Of a DNA stretch of 8,952 nt, positions 6,330 to 8,952 are shown one piece after another (the first letter of the stretch is position 1; the number at the start of each line of letters is the position of its first letter). Both the position numbers and the translations under genes were made by a program. Source of the DNA: Caulobacteraceae bacterium. GTDB taxonomy: Bacteria > Pseudomonadota > Alphaproteobacteria > Caulobacterales > Caulobacteraceae. The notes beneath the pieces were generated by a model, which was not told the DNA's origin, searched no databases, and was given only the letters and a program-made list of their open reading frames with translations. The stretch spans positions 1 to 8,952 of the forward strand of contig JACDGF010000062.1 in assembly GCA_013815405.1 (NCBI GenBank), written 5' to 3'.

Positions 6330-6811
6330 GAGGGGGCGCGCTGCCGCCGGCCCTGCTCTGCGCGGCGCTCGGTTTCGCCCTTGCCTTCGCGCCACGGCGG
6401 ATCATCCTTCCAAGCCTTGCGGCGCTCGTGGCGCTCGGCGCCCTGATCGTCTGGCGCGGCCTTCCCGCTTCTTGGCGGGATACGGCGTTCGTCGGCTGTT
6501 GGATCAGCGTGATCGCCACCGCCGCCGCGGTCCACCTGCCGCGCGGGGTCGGCCCCAGGCTCGCGGTGCTCCTGTCGCTGAACGTCGGCGCCTGGACCGG
6601 GGCGGTGATCGCCGTCGCCGGCGCGCCCCTGGATCTCGCCAAATCCCTGCCCTGGGCGCTGCTCTGCCTGCCGGGCGGGTGGCTCGTCGCCACAGGCCGG
6701 CGGATCGCGCTCAAGGTGGCGGCCAGCTGGCTGGTGGCCGTGGCGATCCTGGCGGCGAGCCTGCCGCTCACCACCCCAACGCCGGGCTACGTGCCCGACC
6801 ATATGGATTGA
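6326..6811 (+). CDS. Unidentified small polytopic membrane protein coupled to hupE
   Basis: I do not recognise a family. The reading frame starts at an ATG overlapping the hupE stop (ATGA) and encodes 161 residues. About six hydrophobic segments are visible, near residues 6-22, 26-43, 53-70, 78-99, 108-123 and 129-147. Short Arg-rich turns (23-25, 124-126) separate some of them, and a Pro-rich hydrophilic tail follows (TPTPGYVPDHMD). It has few histidines (His70 and His159) and lacks an obvious metal-binding motif. Tight coupling to hupE implies a joint role, perhaps as a partner or second subunit of the uptake protein, but this is inference from position only. It is much more likely coding than the overlapping frames because of its membrane-protein composition and its coupled start. 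Confidence 0.75.
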   Translation: MRGGALPPALLCAALGFALAFAPRRIILPSLAALVALGALIVWRGLPASWRDTAFVGCWISVIATAAAVHLPRGVGPRLAVLLSLNVGAWTGAVIAVAGAPLDLAKSLPWALLCLPGGWLVATGRRIALKVAASWLVAVAILAASLPLTTPTPGYVPDHMD

Positions 6812-6845
6812 GGGCAGGGCTCGCGGCCGGGTCGACGGAGGTTCT

Positions 6846-7082
6846 CTAGGTGCGGACGACCTTCTTGGGGGCGGGGAGCAGGCCTTCGCGCTGGGCGCGC
6901 TTGCGGGCCAGTTTGCGGGCGCGGCGCACGGCCTCGGCCTTCTGGCGGGCGCGCTTCTCGGAGGGCTTCTCGTAATGCACGTGCCGCTTCATCTCGCGGA
7001 ACGAGCCTTCCCGCTGCATCTTCTTCTTCAGCGCTTTCAGCGCCTGGTCGACATTGTTGTCGCGGACGAAAATCTGAACCAC
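6846..7082 (-). CDS. rpsU: 30S ribosomal protein bS21
   Basis: The 78-residue product is a standard alphaproteobacterial bS21, recognised from [20 protein letters not shown], the [18 protein letters not shown] block and the long Arg/Lys-rich C-terminal helix. bS21 sits on the 30S platform near the 3' end of 16S rRNA and helps in initiation. The start codon is GTG (7082-7080). The conserved N-terminus Met-Val-Gln-Ile-Phe begins there, and an AGGAG lies five bases upstream. The gene is convergent with the membrane-protein gene to its left, only 34 bases away, where no clear terminator hairpin with a T-run was seen. It is transcribed divergently from COQ9. Confidence 0.96.
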   Translation of the reverse strand: MVQIFVRDNNVDQALKALKKKMQREGSFREMKRHVHYEKPSEKRARQKAEAVRRARKLARKRAQREGLLPAPKKVVRT

Positions 7083-7100
7083 CGGCGCTCCTGATCTATC

Positions 7101-7146
7101 CCCGCGCCAAGTCGCGGGACAGCGGCTCCGGAAGGGCCCCTCCGGA
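7101..7146 (-). promoter_or_regulatory. Two inverted repeats in the rpsU leader
   Basis: Between the predicted rpsU promoter and its ribosome-binding site there are two inverted repeats. One at 7127-7146 is a near-perfect palindrome with TCCGGA at both ends and a GGG/CCCC core, two positions deviating. The other at 7101-7118 is a perfect 6-bp stem, CCCGCG with CGCGGG, with a 6-base loop. In the RNA they would form consecutive hairpins, the second ending about 9 bases before AGGAG. They could set mRNA stability or serve as a site for translational feedback. The 7127-7146 palindrome could instead be a DNA operator. No known leader family was recognised. Confidence 0.4.
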
Positions 7147-7156
7147 ATGAGGGCGG

Positions 7157-7185
7157 CTGATAGCAGCGGGTGGCGCTTTTGTCCA
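7157..7185 (-). promoter_or_regulatory. Predicted sigma-70-type promoter of rpsU
   Basis: On the minus strand, TGGACA (7185-7180, one mismatch to TTGACA) is separated by 17 bases from TATCAG (7162-7157). The latter is preceded by GC, giving GCTATCAG, close to the GCTANAWC -10 form described for Caulobacter housekeeping promoters. Transcription would begin near 7150, leaving a leader of about 68 bases. Strength and spacing suit a ribosomal protein gene. This is a motif match only. Confidence 0.5.
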
Positions 7186-7213
7186 TGCGGCCATGGCGGT
7201 GTAGAGACGAGCC

Positions 7214-7888
7214 ATGACCGACGACCGCGACTGGGCCGAGGAAACGGAGGATCGGCTGCTAAGCGCCGCCTTGCCCCATGCCTCTCGCCTGGGCTGGACC
7301 CCCCGGCTGGTGGGGGCCGCGGCCCGCGAGGTCGGCCTGAGCGCCGCGGAGGCCGAGCTTCTCCTGCCCCATGGCCCGCGCGACTTGGCCGCGCTCCTTG
7401 CCAAGCGTCACGACGCGCGGGCCCTGGCCAGTCTCGCGCCGGTCGATCCGGCGTCGCTCAAGGTGCGCGAGCGCATCCGGCAAGGCGTGCTGGCCCGTTG
7501 CGGGGCGGCGATGGAGGATGAGGCGGCGGTCCGCCGGTGGTCGGGATTTCTGGCGTTGCCGGGGAATGTTCCGCTGGGCCTGCGCCTGGCCTGGGCCAGC
7601 GCCGACACCCTGTGGCGCTGGGCCGGGGACACGGCCACCGACGAGAACCACTATTCCAAGCGCGCGCTGCTGGCGGAGATACTGATCACGACTTTGGCGG
7701 TGCGGCTGGCGCTGGGGGCCAATGCGGCGGGCGCCCACTTGGACCGACGGATCGCCGGGGTGATGGCTTTCGAGCGCTGGAAGGCGGGGGTCAAGCCGGC
7801 CGACGCCGCGCGGCGCCTGGCCGCGAGGCTGGGGCGCTTGCGGTATGGGGGAGCGGCGGCTAGCGATCCAACGCCCGCAGGCGGTTGA
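7214..7888 (+). CDS. coq9: COQ9 family ubiquinone biosynthesis protein
   Basis: The protein has 224 residues. COQ9 is a lipid-binding accessory factor that assists the hydroxylation steps of ubiquinone synthesis in mitochondria and alphaproteobacteria, acting with COQ7. The family signature [17 protein letters not shown] is at 134-150, followed by an Ala-Leu-Leu helix that matches the usual C-terminal hydrophobic helix. The N-terminal half has a TetR-like helical layout, with the sequence [17 protein letters not shown] at 27-43 resembling the family's helix-turn-helix-like segment. That fold has lost DNA binding in known COQ9 proteins. The ATG is preceded by a GAGACGAG purine stretch. The last 29 bases overlap the 3' end of purK on the other strand, and the C-terminal [13 protein letters not shown] tail looks unstructured, so the overlap probably costs no function. 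Confidence 0.9.
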   Translation: MTDDRDWAEETEDRLLSAALPHASRLGWTPRLVGAAAREVGLSAAEAELLLPHGPRDLAALLAKRHDARALASLAPVDPASLKVRERIRQGVLARCGAAMEDEAAVRRWSGFLALPGNVPLGLRLAWASADTLWRWAGDTATDENHYSKRALLAEILITTLAVRLALGANAAGAHLDRRIAGVMAFERWKAGVKPADAARRLAARLGRLRYGGAAASDPTPAGG

Positions 7889-8945
7889 CGTGGCCCATCT
7901 TGCGGCCGGGGCGGGCTTCGCCCTTGCCGTAGAGCCACAGGCGGGTTTCAGGCTCGTGGGCGAGCCTGGCCCAGGCCTCGGCTTCGTCGCCCAGGAGGTT
8001 GGTCATCTCCACGTGACAGGCGGCGGCGGTGGGGCCGAGAGGCCAGCCGGCGATGGCGCGGATGTGCTGTTCGAACTGATCCACCTCGCAGCCGTCCAGG
8101 GTCCAGTGGCCGGTGTTGTGCACCCGGGGGGCGAACTCGTTGATGAGCAGGCGCCCGTCGTCCCGCTCGAACAGCTCCACCCCCATCACCCCGACATAGT
8201 CGAGGGCGCCGAGCAGGGTGGCGGCGATGCGTTCGGCCTCGGCCAGGACGCGGGGCGGGGCGGCCGCGGGGGCGACCGCGCGGCGCAGGACGCCGTTCTC
8301 GTGATGGCTCTCGGTCAGGGGATAGAGGGCGATCTCGCCGCCCCGGCCGCGCGCGGCGATGATCGCCAGTTCGCGGCGGAAGTCGGCCGGCGCCTCGGCG
8401 ATGGCGGATCGGCCGCCGATCGCGGCGAGAGCGGCCTCGGCGTCCTCGGGACGGGTGACCCAGGCCTGGCCCTTGCCGTCGTAGCCGCCGCGCCGGGTCT
8501 TCAGGAGCAGCGGCGCGCCCAGGCGGCGCAGGGCCGCGCGCAGATCCTCCAACCCATCGACGGCGGCGAAGGCGACGGTGGCCAGGCCGGCGGCGTTGAG
8601 AAAGGTCTTCTCCTCGAACCGGTCCTGGGTGACCGCCAGGGCGCGGGGCCCGGGCGCCACCCGCGCGCCCAGTTTTCCCAGCGTCTCCAAGGCGGCGGCC
8701 GGCACGTTCTCGAATTCGAAGGTCACGACATCGGCGGCGCCGGCCAGTTCCGCCAGGCCCTTTGGGTCGTCGAACGCGGCGGTGATCGCCCGCGCCGCCA
8801 CCCGCGCCGCCGGGCCGTCGGCCTGGGGGCTGAGGATCGCCACGTCGAACCCCAGCCGCGCCGCCGCCAAGCTGAGCATACGCCCGAGCTGACCCCCGCC
8901 CAGGATGCCGATCGTCGATCCGGGGGCGAGCGGGAAGGCGGCCAT
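7860..8945 (-). CDS. purK: N5-carboxyaminoimidazole ribonucleotide synthase (PurK)
   Basis: The product has 361 residues, full length for PurK. It is the cytoplasmic ATP-grasp enzyme that joins bicarbonate to 5-aminoimidazole ribonucleotide in de novo purine synthesis, making the substrate of PurE. Motifs seen are GILGGGQLGRM (13-23) in the N-terminal domain, TFEFENVP (75-82), QDRFEEKTFL (107-116), and the ATP-grasp loop TRRGGYDGKGQ (150-160). Further motifs are ELFERDDGRLLINEFAPRVHNTGHWT (about 257-282, with the metal-binding Glu and Asn residues of the NEFAPRVHN motif) and GRKMGHVN near the end (347-354). The ATG at 8945 is close to the first strand of the domain, and no later Met fits. purE commonly lies just upstream of purK, which would be beyond the right edge here; only 7 bases remain. 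Confidence 0.96.
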   Translation of the reverse strand: MAAFPLAPGSTIGILGGGQLGRMLSLAAARLGFDVAILSPQADGPAARVAARAITAAFDDPKGLAELAGAADVVTFEFENVPAAALETLGKLGARVAPGPRALAVTQDRFEEKTFLNAAGLATVAFAAVDGLEDLRAALRRLGAPLLLKTRRGGYDGKGQAWVTRPEDAEAALAAIGGRSAIAEAPADFRRELAIIAARGRGGEIALYPLTESHHENGVLRRAVAPAAAPPRVLAEAERIAATLLGALDYVGVMGVELFERDDGRLLINEFAPRVHNTGHWTLDGCEVDQFEQHIRAIAGWPLGPTAAACHVEMTNLLGDEAEAWARLAHEPETRLWLYGKGEARPGRKMGHVNRLRALDR

Positions 8946-8952
8946 GCGGCGG

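Noticed and set aside
5610..6395. A 261-codon minus-strand frame opposite hupE
   Set aside because: Low-complexity Arg/His/Gln-rich translation lying antisense to the clearly conserved hupE. It is a GC-driven shadow.
5897..6811. A longer 304-codon plus-strand frame that ends with the small membrane protein
   Set aside because: Its first part is an out-of-frame reading of hupE (Arg/Asp/Gly-rich). The ATG at 6326 overlapping the hupE stop is the natural start.
6812..6845. Terminator between the convergent membrane-protein gene and rpsU
   Set aside because: The 34-base gap has no convincing stem followed by a T-run on either strand.

Overview
The window is high-GC bacterial chromosomal DNA with dense, mostly overlapping genes. 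Its core genes (bS21 with a long basic tail, COQ9, PurK) and the form of its type IV secretion genes point to an alphaproteobacterium. Caulobacterales (Caulobacter, Phenylobacterium or Brevundimonas relatives) is the best guess. This assignment rests on recalled family resemblance, not on a database search.

Left half (1-4763, all minus strand): the front end of a VirB-type type IV secretion system operon, read right to left as virB1 (lytic transglycosylase), virB2 (pilin), virB3, virB4 (ATPase) and virB6 (polytopic channel protein, cut by the window edge). The genes are separated by at most 8 bases or overlap. virB4 runs straight into virB6 through a TGATG junction, so no virB5 lies in its usual place. 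Any virB8-virB11 and virD4 genes would lie beyond the left edge.

Middle (4629-6811): a pair of inverted copies of a roughly 46-base GC-rich repeat sits at the 5' end of virB1 and supplies part of its only open reading frame. Next is a minus-strand gene for a periplasmic DUF4198 (NikM-like) protein. Divergent from it are hupE/ureJ and, translationally coupled to it by ATGA, a small unidentified membrane protein. Together these look like a nickel or cobalt acquisition module; both exported proteins are predicted to start with histidine after signal cleavage.

Right part (6846-8952): housekeeping genes. rpsU (bS21, GTG start, minus strand) has a recognisable promoter and a leader with two inverted repeats. 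COQ9 (ubiquinone biosynthesis, plus strand) is divergent from rpsU. It overlaps the end of purK (purine biosynthesis, minus strand) by 29 bases tail to tail; purK starts 7 bases from the right edge.

No RNA genes, CRISPR arrays, transposases or attachment sites were recognised, and no gene-free stretch exceeds about 130 bases. I found no strong evidence of a wholly new system. The most unusual items are the repeat built into the virB1 start region, the missing virB5, and the DUF4198/HupE/unknown membrane protein module.
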